DNA of 64,000 nucleotides from Tomitella fengzijianii (GTDB taxonomy: Bacteria; Actinomycetota; Actinomycetes; Mycobacteriales; Mycobacteriaceae). Made by a program: the position numbers and the translations under genes. The notes beneath the pieces are model-generated. The model saw only the letters and a program-made list of their open reading frames with translations. It ran no database searches and had not been told where the DNA came from. The stretch spans positions 2,352,679-2,416,678 of the forward strand of contig NZ_CP041765.1 in the NCBI RefSeq assembly GCF_007559025.1, in the 5' to 3' direction. Below are positions 15,667 through 23,975 of the stretch, one piece after another (position 1 is the stretch's first letter; each line of letters begins with the position of its first letter).

Positions 15667-16653
15667 CTACTTCGCGGTCCGCGGTCTGCGCTGACACTTC
15701 GGACAGAAGTAGCTGGAACGGTTCATGAACTGCGCCCGTTCGATGAGGGTGCCGCACCGCTTGCACGGCTCCCCCGCCCGCCCATAGGCGTTGAGGCTCC
15801 GGGAGAAGTACCCGGACTGCCCGTTGACGTTGACGTACAGCGCGTCGAAGCTGGTGCCGCCCTGCGCGAGCGCGTCGGCCATGACGTCACGGGCGGCTTC
15901 GACGACGCGGGTGAGCGCCGGGCGGCTGAGCGTATTCGCCGGCCGGGCGCCGTGCACGCGGGCCCGCCACAGCGCCTCGTCCGCGTAGATGTTGCCGATG
16001 CCGGAGACCACCGTCTGGTCCAGCAGCAGGCGCTTGATCTCGGAGCGCTTCGACTTGAGCACGCGCACCACCCCGGCGACGTCGAACCGCGGGTCCATCG
16101 GGTCGCGCGCGATGTGGGCGACCGGGGCGGGCACCGACGTGCCGTCCACGTCGACGAACGGCGCCGGAAGCCACCAGCCGAAGGTCCGCTGGTCGACGAA
16201 CTCCACGCGCACGTCGTCCGTCTCCCCCGGAGCGCAGCCCAGGACGAGCCCGGCCCGCAGGTGCCGGTGCGGCATGGCATGCTCCGCCACTGCCCCCTCC
16301 GACGCCGTACCGACCGACACGGGAACATCCGGCACCGGGCCGCCTGCCGTGTCGCGGACGAGCATCTGCCCGCTCATGCCCAGGTGCACAACGAGAGCGG
16401 ACCGCCCGTAGTCGTCGGCCGCCGCGCCCGGCACGGGTGGCGGCGCGCCGGCCAACTCGAACCACAGGTACTTGCCGCGGCGGCCCACGTCGGCGACGAC
16501 GCCCCCGGCGAGCCACGCCGCCATCGCCTGCGCGCCCGGCTCGAACCGTCGCGCAGTCCGCTCGCTGTGGACGGCGGCGGAGACGATGCGCCGCCCGCGG
16601 ACGTGCGGCGCCAGCCCGGCGCGGACCACTTCCACCTCGGGAAGCTCAGGCAT
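15667..16653 (-). CDS. mutM: Formamidopyrimidine-DNA glycosylase (Fpg/MutM)
   Basis: A bifunctional DNA glycosylase/AP lyase removing 8-oxoguanine and formamidopyrimidines. The catalytic N-terminus [13 protein letters not shown] is intact and a C-terminal zinc finger is present (GEPCKRCG then [11 protein letters not shown]). At 328 residues it is 40 or so longer than typical family members, mainly through a Pro/Gly-rich insertion near residues 75-90 and another in the [17 protein letters not shown] region. It begins 9 bases after rnc ends. Its 3' end carries the proximal copy of the 130-bp repeat shared with 14257-14386. Confidence 0.96.
   Translation of the reverse strand: MPELPEVEVVRAGLAPHVRGRRIVSAAVHSERTARRFEPGAQAMAAWLAGGVVADVGRRGKYLWFELAGAPPPVPGAAADDYGRSALVVHLGMSGQMLVRDTAGGPVPDVPVSVGTASEGAVAEHAMPHRHLRAGLVLGCAPGETDDVRVEFVDQRTFGWWLPAPFVDVDGTSVPAPVAHIARDPMDPRFDVAGVVRVLKSKRSEIKRLLLDQTVVSGIGNIYADEALWRARVHGARPANTLSRPALTRVVEAARDVMADALAQGGTSFDALYVNVNGQSGYFSRSLNAYGRAGEPCKRCGTLIERAQFMNRSSYFCPKCQRRPRTAK
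15689..15818. repeat. Direct repeat, proximal copy (inside mutM 3' end)
   Basis: Right member of the 130-bp direct repeat described at 14257-14386. Here it is part of the intact mutM gene and encodes the zinc finger. The pair brackets about 1.3 kb carrying the HepT-MntA pair and the Abi_2 remnant. Confidence 0.8.
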
Positions 16654-16662
16654 CGTCCTCTG

Positions 16663-17415
16663 TCAGCTTTCGCCCACGCCGGTCTCGTCCGGCGCGGGGA
16701 ACTCCTCGGTGATCCGGTTCCACGCCTCCGCGGCGGCCTTCTGCTCGGCGACCTTCTTGGTGCTCCCCACCCCCACGCCGAACGCGCGCTCGGCGACGAC
16801 GACGGTGGCGGTGAACTCGCGCTGATGATCCGGGCCCGTGCCCTCGATCTCGTACCGCGGCACGCCGAGATCCTTGACGGCCGTGAGCTCCTGCAGGCTC
16901 GTCTTCCAGTCCAGGCCGGCCCCCAGGCGCGGCGCCCTCTCGATGAGGCCCGCGAAGAGCCGGAGAATCATCTCGCGCGCGGTCTCCAGGCCGTGCTGCA
17001 GGTAGACGGCGCCGATCAGCGACTCCATGCCGTCCGCGAGGATGCTGGATTTGTCGCGTCCGCCGGTGAGCTCCTCGCCCTTGCCCAGCCGCACATACCG
17101 GCCGAGCCCGCCCGGGCCCAGCCCGCGCGCGACCTCGGCGAGCGCGTTCATGTTGACGATGCTCGCGCGCAGCTTGGCGAGCTCGCCCTCCGGCCGCTCG
17201 GGAAAAGTCCGGTACAGGTGCTCGGTGACGACCACGCCCAGTACCGAGTCGCCCAGGAACTCCAGGCGCTCGTTGGTGGGCAACCCGCCGTGCTCGTGCG
17301 CGAACGACCGGTGGGTCAGTGCAAGGGTGAGCAACTCACCGTCGACATCGATGCCGACCGCAGTCACCAATGGACCGTGGTCGGCATCGTGGGTCGACGC
17401 ACCCCGCCGCGTCAT
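16663..17415 (-). CDS. rnc: Ribonuclease III
   Basis: A 250-residue double-stranded-RNA endonuclease that processes rRNA and structured mRNAs. The RNase III signature [13 protein letters not shown], the second acidic motif [14 protein letters not shown], and a C-terminal dsRNA-binding domain ([31 protein letters not shown]) are all present. ATG 17415 overlaps the rpmF stop by four bases (ATGA) and is preferred to the longer open frame, which is rpmF antisense-frame sequence. It is co-oriented with rpmF and mutM. Confidence 0.95.
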   Translation of the reverse strand: MTRRGASTHDADHGPLVTAVGIDVDGELLTLALTHRSFAHEHGGLPTNERLEFLGDSVLGVVVTEHLYRTFPERPEGELAKLRASIVNMNALAEVARGLGPGGLGRYVRLGKGEELTGGRDKSSILADGMESLIGAVYLQHGLETAREMILRLFAGLIERAPRLGAGLDWKTSLQELTAVKDLGVPRYEIEGTGPDHQREFTATVVVAERAFGVGVGSTKKVAEQKAAAEAWNRITEEFPAPDETGVGES

Positions 17416-17594
17416 ACGGCCGAGGTGACCTGGCGCCCCTTGTAAGTCCCGCAGGACGGGCATGCGGTGTGCGGGGGGATCTTGGCGTCGCATCCACGAC
17501 CGGCGCAGGTGACCAGCGTGGGCGCGGAGGTCTTCCACTGGCTGCGGCGCGACCGGGTGTTGGAACGCGACATCCTGCGCTTGGGAACGGCCAC
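17412..17594 (-). CDS. rpmF: 50S ribosomal protein L32
   Basis: A 60-residue L32 starting [20 protein letters not shown], with the zinc-ribbon cysteines in TCAGRGC and CPSCGTYKG. This is the cysteine-containing (C+) form that binds zinc. It is three bases downstream of the DUF177 gene and overlaps rnc, making a DUF177-rpmF-rnc-mutM unit that is widely conserved. Confidence 0.97.
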   Translation of the reverse strand: MAVPKRRMSRSNTRSRRSQWKTSAPTLVTCAGRGCDAKIPPHTACPSCGTYKGRQVTSAV

Positions 17595-17597
17595 GGC

Positions 17598-18344
17598 TTA
17601 ACTCTCCTCGAATCGGTGGTCTGTGTCTTCCGGGACACCGCGTCCGGGCGATGTGCGCCCGTGTTCCGCGTCCCGGTCCTCGGGCCGAACCGCCGCATCA
17701 TCGAGCTTTGCGGCGAGGGCGGCCCAGCGAGGATCCATTGTGTCATGCCCGTGCTCGGGACCTGCAATCGCCAGGTCGATTCCGCACACGGAGCACAATC
17801 CGGGGCAATCGTCCCGGCACAGCGGCTGCAGGGGAAGATCCACCCCGACCCCGTCGACGACGGTCTGCGTGAGGTCGATCAGGCCGTCGACGACGCGGGG
17901 GACCTCGTCCTCTTCGGTGGTCTCCTCGGTCACGCTGTCCGGAAACGCGAACAGCTCCGTGAGCTCGAGCTCCACCGGTTCCTCGACCGGCTTCAGGCAC
18001 CGGGCGCATTCGCCGACGGCGGTCCCGGACACGGTGCCGGACGCGAGAACGCCCTCCATCACCGACTCCAGGCGCACGTCGATGTCCAGCGGAGCGCCCT
18101 CTTCGATGGCGATGAGGTCGAGGCCCAGCCGCTGCGGCGCTCGCGCGGCGCGGTGCGTGGTCTCCATCTGACCCGGGCGGCGACCCAGCGGCCGCACGTC
18201 GAAGACGAACGGGCTGTCCGCATCCGGGCGCGCGGCGCCATGCCGCTCGGCCGGGCGGGGGTCTTCTGGAACTTCGTTGCGGGGCACGAGCCTCTCCGTG
18301 GTATCAGGGGTGGGAGTGTCAGAGTCGGGAACAGTGGGCTGCAC
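17598..18344 (-). CDS. DUF177 (YceD/Rv2926c-like) protein
   Basis: A 248-residue DUF177 protein, a family linked to 23S rRNA maturation and almost always encoded beside rpmF. Four cysteine pairs typical of the family are visible ([23 protein letters not shown]). The start is GTG 18344; the first 60 or so residues are Pro/Asp/Arg-rich and probably disordered. No strong ribosome-binding site is present, so a later start within that tail is possible. Confidence 0.88.
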   Translation of the reverse strand: MQPTVPDSDTPTPDTTERLVPRNEVPEDPRPAERHGAARPDADSPFVFDVRPLGRRPGQMETTHRAARAPQRLGLDLIAIEEGAPLDIDVRLESVMEGVLASGTVSGTAVGECARCLKPVEEPVELELTELFAFPDSVTEETTEEDEVPRVVDGLIDLTQTVVDGVGVDLPLQPLCRDDCPGLCSVCGIDLAIAGPEHGHDTMDPRWAALAAKLDDAAVRPEDRDAEHGRTSPGRGVPEDTDHRFEES

Positions 18345-18449
18345 GGTGCCTTACGGCCGGCCACACAGGTCTTCGGGAACGCCTCGCAGGAGGTCTCGAA
18401 CGCGGCCGAACCAGGCTACGCGATCCGCCCCGTCCGCGCCCCTCCGGGC

Positions 18450-19205
18450 CTATCGGGCGTTGCCGTACCGCGGCCCCGCGCCGAAATCGGGTTGGCCGGT
18501 GCTGCGCAGCTGCTGGCGGCCGCGCCCCACCGAGCGCAGCGTGCCGGAGAGCAGATCCTCGAACTCGCCCAGCTTCGTGTCCACGTACACGTCGCATTCG
18601 CCGCGCAGCCGCTCGGTCTCCTCGTGCGCCTCGTCGACGAGCCGCGCCGACTCGGCGTGCGCGGATTGGACGACCTCGCTCTGCGAAACCAGCCGTTGCT
18701 GCTCGGCCGCGCCCTCCGCGATGGCCCGCTCGTACGACGCGTTGCCGGCCTCCATGATCCTGTCGGCGTCGGCGTGGGCCCTGCCGGTCGCCGCCTCGTA
18801 CTCGCGACGCCCGGCCTCCACGGTCCGGTCCGCGTCCGCCTCCGCCGTGGCAACCAGCTCCGCAGCGTGCGCCCGCGCGTCCTCCACCATCCGGTCGGCC
18901 TGGTCCTTGGCGTCGGCCACCATCCTGTCGGCCTGCTCGCGCGCGTCGGCCAGCGTCGACTCGGCGTGCTCGTTGGCCCGGCCGACAAGGTGATCCGCAT
19001 TCTCCCGCGCCTCGCCCAGCATCCCGTCGCGACGGTCGAGCACATCCTGCGCGTCGTCGAGCTCGGGCGGCAGAGCCTCTTTGATGTCGTCGAGCAGGTC
19101 CAGGACGTCACCGCGCGGTACGACGCACCCCGCGGTCATCGGCACCCCGCGCGACTCCTCCACGATCACGACCAGTTCGTCGAGCGCCTCGAATACCCGG
19201 TACAC
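18450..19205 (-). CDS. sepIVA: SepIVA, DivIVA-domain septation protein
   Basis: A 251-residue coiled-coil protein. The N-terminus YRVFEALDELVVIVEESRG, then GVPMTAGCVVPRGDVLDLLD, matches mycobacterial SepIVA (Rv2927c), an essential regulator of septation and polar envelope assembly. The rest is Ala/Glu/Asp-rich coiled coil (ADAREQADRMVADAKDQAD). GTG 19205 is preceded by GAAGGGG seven bases upstream; the longer open frame overlaps coaD. In M. tuberculosis the lipid-synthesis (PDIM) region separates this gene from coaD; here coaD lies only 271 bases away. Confidence 0.93.
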   Translation of the reverse strand: MYRVFEALDELVVIVEESRGVPMTAGCVVPRGDVLDLLDDIKEALPPELDDAQDVLDRRDGMLGEARENADHLVGRANEHAESTLADAREQADRMVADAKDQADRMVEDARAHAAELVATAEADADRTVEAGRREYEAATGRAHADADRIMEAGNASYERAIAEGAAEQQRLVSQSEVVQSAHAESARLVDEAHEETERLRGECDVYVDTKLGEFEDLLSGTLRSVGRGRQQLRSTGQPDFGAGPRYGNAR

Positions 19206-19476
19206 CCTTACCCCTTCTCGTCGGATCCCGTCCGCCTTGCCGCGCCGGTGTTCCCCGGCCCAGTCTGCCCGCATCGGCGCCCCGGCGTGCGGCGACGGCG
19301 CCGGTGTGTCGCATCGGCGGGCACGCCATCGTCGGATACACCGCAGGTGGGCCGTCGCCCGCAGGCCCCGGAGGCGGCCCGCCGGGTGGCGCGTCCCACA
19401 CGCGCCGCCCGGTGCGGACCGCACCGCTGCGGGACGGCCGGCGTCGTTCCCGGACGGGCAGGCGCCGGTAGCCCAG

Positions 19477-19965
19477 TCAGCGCGCGGCGCGCTCGGCCAA
19501 CCGCTTCTGCAGCGCCGTGTGCACGTGCTCAGGCAGCATCCCCGCCACCTCGCCGCCGAAGGTCGCGACCTCCTTGACCAGCGAGCTCGACAGGTAGCCA
19601 TACTGCGGATCGGCGGGGACGAAGAACGTGTCCACACCGGTCAGCGCCCTGTTCATCTGCGCCATCTGCAACTCGTAGTCGAAGTCGTTGGCACCGCGCA
19701 GTCCCTTGACGATAGCGGTGGCGGCGTTCTGCCGCGCGTATTCGACGAGCAGGCCGTGCCAGGAGTCCACGCGCACGTTCGGAAGGTCGCGCACTGCGTC
19801 CTCGAGGAGCTCGATCCGCTCCTCGACACTGAACATGCCCTGCTTGGACTTGTTGATCATCACTGTGATGATCACCTCGCCGAACTGCGCGGCGACTCGC
19901 CGGAAGACGTCCAGATGACCGTTTGTCACCGGGTCGAAGGACCCGGGGCACACCGCGATGCTCAT
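19477..19965 (-). CDS. coaD: Phosphopantetheine adenylyltransferase
   Basis: A 162-residue enzyme catalysing the penultimate step of CoA synthesis. The nucleotidyltransferase (T/H)xGH motif is in CPGSFDPVTNGHLDVF, and the YLSSSLVKEV segment is the second ATP-binding motif. ATG 19965 overlaps the rsmD stop by four bases. rsmD-coaD coupling is common in actinobacteria. Confidence 0.96.
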   Translation of the reverse strand: MSIAVCPGSFDPVTNGHLDVFRRVAAQFGEVIITVMINKSKQGMFSVEERIELLEDAVRDLPNVRVDSWHGLLVEYARQNAATAIVKGLRGANDFDYELQMAQMNRALTGVDTFFVPADPQYGYLSSSLVKEVATFGGEVAGMLPEHVHTALQKRLAERAAR

Positions 19966-20525
19966 GAGCCCAGACCGTAACAGGTGGCGATCTCGACCCG
20001 CGTCTCTCCGTAGCGTTTGACCGCGACGTCGCCGTACGCATCGGGCCACGGCGTCGCCGCCCCGCGTGCCGAGCGTTCCACGACCACGATCGCCCCGTCC
20101 GTCAGCCACCCGTCCGCCAGCGCCTCGAGGGCCGCGGCGACCTCCTCGTCCGGCACCGCGTACGGCGGGTCGGCGAACACCAGGTCGAACCGCTGCGGCG
20201 GCGGCTTCGCCAGGAACGCGGCGACGGCGGACCTGCGCACCCGCGCGCCGCCGAGCCCGGTGGCCGTGATGTTGGCCGAGATGATGCGCGCCGCCCGCGC
20301 GTCGGATTCCACCAGCAAGGCGCCCGACGCCCCGCGTGAGAGCGCCTCGAGGGCCAGGCCACCGGACCCTGCGTAGAGGTCGAGCACTTGCATGCCGGAG
20401 AAGTCGACGCGCGCGTCGAGGGCGCTGAACAGTGCCTCCCGGACGCGATCCGAGGTGGGTCGGGTGCCGGCGCCGGGGACCGCGAGCCTGCGGCCCCGCG
20501 CGCTGCCCGTGATGATCCGAGTCAG
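19962..20525 (-). CDS. rsmD: 16S rRNA (guanine966-N2)-methyltransferase RsmD
   Basis: A 187-residue class-I methyltransferase. The SAM-binding motif VLDLYAGSGGLALEAL and the catalytic FADPPY motif are clear. The conserved N-terminus TRIITGSARGRRLAVPGAGT begins directly after a CTG codon (20525-20523) that overlaps the pyc stop codon; no ATG, GTG or TTG is available in frame near this point. Translation therefore probably starts at CTG, coupled to pyc termination. A sequencing error or a downstream start would be the alternatives, but a later start would delete conserved residues. Confidence 0.9.
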   Translation of the reverse strand: MTRIITGSARGRRLAVPGAGTRPTSDRVREALFSALDARVDFSGMQVLDLYAGSGGLALEALSRGASGALLVESDARAARIISANITATGLGGARVRRSAVAAFLAKPPPQRFDLVFADPPYAVPDEEVAAALEALADGWLTDGAIVVVERSARGAATPWPDAYGDVAVKRYGETRVEIATCYGLGS

Positions 20526-23500
20526 GGCTCGATCACCACCAGCAGGTCGCCGCCCTCGACCTGGGCGACCTCGGCGACCGCGATGCGGCCCACGGTGCCG
20601 CCCACGGGCGCGGTGATCGCGGCCTCCATCTTCATCGCCTCGATGCTCCCGACGACGTCGCCCGCCGAGAGCCGCGTCCCCGTCTCCACGGCGAGGGTGA
20701 CCACTCCCGCGAACGGCGCGGGCACCTGGCCGGGAACCGAGCGCTCGGCCTTCTCCGCCTGCGGCCGGGCGTCCCGCACCGCGCGGTCGCGTACCTCGAC
20801 GGGACGTAACTGCCCGTTGAGCAGGCACATCACCGTGCGCATGCCGCGCTCGTCCGGCTCGGAGATCGATTCGAGGCGGACTATCAGCGTCACGCCCGGC
20901 CCAAGCTCTACGCGATGCTCCTCGCCGGGAACGAGGCCGTAGAAGAACTCGCGCGTGCCGATGGACGCGGTGTCGCCGTACTTCTCGCGGTGTTCGGCCA
21001 TCCCCCGCGCCGGCCCCGGGAACAGCAGCTCGTCGAGCATCGCCCGGCGCCCGGCCGGCTCCCCGTTCAGCGCGCTCCGCTGATCGTCGGTGATCTCCGC
21101 CGCACGCTCGGGCGCCGCCCGCCGCCCGCCGAGCACGGCGGCGCGCAGCGGTTCGGGCCAGCCGCCGGCAGGCTCGCCGAGGTCGCCGCGGAAGAACCCG
21201 GTCACCGAGTCCGGGATGTCGAACGAACGCGGGTCGGCGGCGAAGTCCGCCGCCGTCGCATCGGCTCCCACCAGCGCCAGCGCCAGGTCGCCGACGACCT
21301 TCGACGACGGGGTGACCTTGATCAGCCGGCCCAGCATGCGGTCGACGTCGGTGTAGGCGGTCTCGATGTCTTCGAACCGGTCGCCGAGCCCGAGGGCCAC
21401 CGCCTGGGTGCGCAGATTCGACAGTTGCCCGCCCGGGATCTCGTGGGTGTACACCCGCCCGGTCGGCGCGGGCAGGCCCGCCTCGAACGGCGCGTACACC
21501 CCGCGCAGCGCCTCCCAGTACGGCTCGAGCGCGCACACCGCGCCCAGGTCCAGGCCGGTGTCCCGGTCGGTGTGGGCGGTGGCGGCGACGATCGCCGACA
21601 GCGACGGCTGACTCGTCGTCCCCGACAACGGGGCCGCCGCCCCGTCGACCGCCGACGCCCCGGCCGCCGCGGCGGCCAGATACGTGGCCAGCTGGCCGCC
21701 CGCGGTGTCGTGGGTGTGCACGTGCACCGGCACGTCAAATTCCTGTACGAGCGCGCCGACCAGTCTGGTGGCCGCCGCCGGGCGCAGCAGCCCGGCCATG
21801 TCCTTGACCGCCAGGATGTGCGCCCCGGCATCGACGAGCCGCTCGGCGATGCGCAGGTAGTAGTCCAGGGTGTAGAGGTCCTCGGCCGGATTCGCCAGGT
21901 CCCCGGTGTAGGCCAGGGCGGCCTCGGCGACGGCGGTGCCGGTGGCGCGCACCGCGTCGATGGCCGGGCGCATCCGGTCGACGTTGTTCAGGGCGTCGAA
22001 GATGCGGAAGATGTCGATGCCCGTGGCCGCGGCCTCGGCGACGAACGCGTCGGAGACGTCGGTGGGGTACGGGGTGTAGCCGACGGTGTTGCGGCCGCGC
22101 AGCAGCATCTGCAGGCAGATGTTCGGCGCGGCCTCGCGCAACCGGGCCAGCCGCTCCCACGGGTCTTCCTTGAGGAACCGCAGCGCCACGTCGTAGGTCG
22201 CTCCGCCCCACGCCTCGATCGAGAGCAGTTCCGGGGTCATCCGCGCCACGTGCTCGGCCGCCGTGACCAGGTCGCGGGTGCGCACCCGGGTGGCCAGCAG
22301 CGACTGGTGCGCATCGCGGAACGTCGTGTCCGTCACGCCCAGTGCCGGCTGTGCGCGCAGCGCCGCGGCGAAGCCCTCGGGCCCCAGCGCGCGCAGGCGC
22401 TGCCGCGAGCCGTCCGGCGGCGCGGCGGACAGATCGAGGGAGGGAAGCTTGTCCATCGGCCGCACGCCCGCGGGCCGCTCGCCATGGGGCGAGTTCACCG
22501 TGACGTCCGCGAGATACTCGAGGATCTTGGTGCCGCGATCCGCGGACCGCCGCGCTGTGAGCAGCTCGGGATGCTCCTCGATGAACGCCGTCGTCACCGC
22601 GCCGGCCCCGAAGTCCGATTCCTCGAGCACCGCCTGCAGGAACGGGATGTTCGTGGACACCCCGCGGATGCGGAACTCCGCCAGCGCGCGGCGGGCCCGG
22701 GTGAGCGCACTGGCCCGATCTGCGCCGCGGCAGGTGAGCTTGACCAGCATAGAATCGAAGTAGGCGCCCACCTCCGCGCCCACCGACGTGCCGCCGTCGA
22801 GCCGGATCCCCGCCCCGCCGGGCGTGCGGTACGCGGTGATCCGCCCGGTGTCCGGGCGGAAGTCGTTGGCCGGGTCCTCGGTGGTGATGCGGCACTGCAC
22901 CGCTGCGCCGCGGATCCGGATCGACTCCTGTGTCAGCCCGATCTGCGCGAGCGTGGCCCCGGCGGCGATGCGCATCTGCGCGCCCACCAGGTCCGCGTCG
23001 GTGATCTCCTCGGTGACGGTGTGTTCGACCTGGATGCGCGGGTTCATCTCGATGAACACGTGCCGGCCGGCCTCGTCGACCAAAAACTCCACCGTGCCGG
23101 CGCAGGTGTAGCCGATGTGCCGGGCGAAGGCGACCGCATCCGCGCAGATCCTTTCGCGCAGAGCAGGGTCCAGATCCGGGGCGGGCGCCTGCTCGATGAC
23201 CTTCTGGTGCCGGCGCTGCACCGAGCAGTCCCGCTCGTACAGGTGCACCACCTCGCCTGCCGTGTCCGCCAGGATCTGTACCTCGATGTGCCGCGGCGCG
23301 ATGACCGCCTGCTCGAGATACACCGCCCCGTCCCCGAACGCGGACGCGGCCTCGCGTGAGGCCGAATCCAGTGCGCCGGGCAGATCCGCCGGGTCGTCGA
23401 CGCGGCGCATGCCCCGCCCGCCACCGCCGGCAACCGCCTTGACGAACACCGGGAACGCCATCCGCTCCGCCTGTGCGCCCAGCCCGTCCAGGTCGGTGGA

Positions 23501-23911
23501 GGGCGCCGACGACTCGAGCACCGGCAGCCCCGCGGCGCGGGCGGCGTCGATGGCGCGCGCCTTGTTGCCGGCCAACTGCAGCGTCGCCGCGTCGGGCCCG
23601 ATGAAGGTGATGCCCGCCTCCTCGCAGCCCCGGGCCAACGCCGGGTTCTCCGACAGGAACCCGTAGCCCGGATACACCGCGTCCGCGCCGCACTCGCGCG
23701 CCACCCGCAAGATCTCGTCCACATCCAGATACGCGCGCACCGGGTGCCCCTGCTCGCCGATCTGGTATGCCTCGTCGGCCTTGGTGCGGTGCAGCGAGTT
23801 GCGATCCTCGTAGGGGTACACCGCGACCGTCTTCAGCCCGATTTCGTAGGCCGCGCGGAACGCGCGGATCGCGATCTCACCGCGATTGGCCACCAGAACT
23901 TTTGTGAGCAT
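20522..23911 (-). CDS. pyc: Pyruvate carboxylase
   Basis: A 1129-residue single-chain pyruvate carboxylase, which makes oxaloacetate for anaplerosis. Order of domains: biotin carboxylase (VLVANRGEIAIRAFRA, AVAGGGGRGMRR, FIEMNPRIQVEHTVTEE), carboxyltransferase (VTDTTFRDAHQSLLATRVRT), and C-terminal biotin carrier with biotin-accepting Lys in EAMKMEA. Length agrees with other actinobacterial enzymes. It overlaps rsmD by four bases. The strong GC3 bias yields several long shadow frames that are not genes. Confidence 0.97.
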   Translation of the reverse strand: MLTKVLVANRGEIAIRAFRAAYEIGLKTVAVYPYEDRNSLHRTKADEAYQIGEQGHPVRAYLDVDEILRVARECGADAVYPGYGFLSENPALARGCEEAGITFIGPDAATLQLAGNKARAIDAARAAGLPVLESSAPSTDLDGLGAQAERMAFPVFVKAVAGGGGRGMRRVDDPADLPGALDSASREAASAFGDGAVYLEQAVIAPRHIEVQILADTAGEVVHLYERDCSVQRRHQKVIEQAPAPDLDPALRERICADAVAFARHIGYTCAGTVEFLVDEAGRHVFIEMNPRIQVEHTVTEEITDADLVGAQMRIAAGATLAQIGLTQESIRIRGAAVQCRITTEDPANDFRPDTGRITAYRTPGGAGIRLDGGTSVGAEVGAYFDSMLVKLTCRGADRASALTRARRALAEFRIRGVSTNIPFLQAVLEESDFGAGAVTTAFIEEHPELLTARRSADRGTKILEYLADVTVNSPHGERPAGVRPMDKLPSLDLSAAPPDGSRQRLRALGPEGFAAALRAQPALGVTDTTFRDAHQSLLATRVRTRDLVTAAEHVARMTPELLSIEAWGGATYDVALRFLKEDPWERLARLREAAPNICLQMLLRGRNTVGYTPYPTDVSDAFVAEAAATGIDIFRIFDALNNVDRMRPAIDAVRATGTAVAEAALAYTGDLANPAEDLYTLDYYLRIAERLVDAGAHILAVKDMAGLLRPAAATRLVGALVQEFDVPVHVHTHDTAGGQLATYLAAAAAGASAVDGAAAPLSGTTSQPSLSAIVAATAHTDRDTGLDLGAVCALEPYWEALRGVYAPFEAGLPAPTGRVYTHEIPGGQLSNLRTQAVALGLGDRFEDIETAYTDVDRMLGRLIKVTPSSKVVGDLALALVGADATAADFAADPRSFDIPDSVTGFFRGDLGEPAGGWPEPLRAAVLGGRRAAPERAAEITDDQRSALNGEPAGRRAMLDELLFPGPARGMAEHREKYGDTASIGTREFFYGLVPGEEHRVELGPGVTLIVRLESISEPDERGMRTVMCLLNGQLRPVEVRDRAVRDARPQAEKAERSVPGQVPAPFAGVVTLAVETGTRLSAGDVVGSIEAMKMEAAITAPVGGTVGRIAVAEVAQVEGGDLLVVIEP

Positions 23912-23975
23912 GCCCGCAAACCTACCTTCCGCGCACCGCGCCGCCGCCCCCCGCGCGCGCCGTCGACGGGGGTTC

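Noticed and set aside
20915-23359. 814-codon plus-strand frame opposite pyc
   Set aside because: Composition is Arg/Gly/His-rich shadow; pyc explains the region fully.
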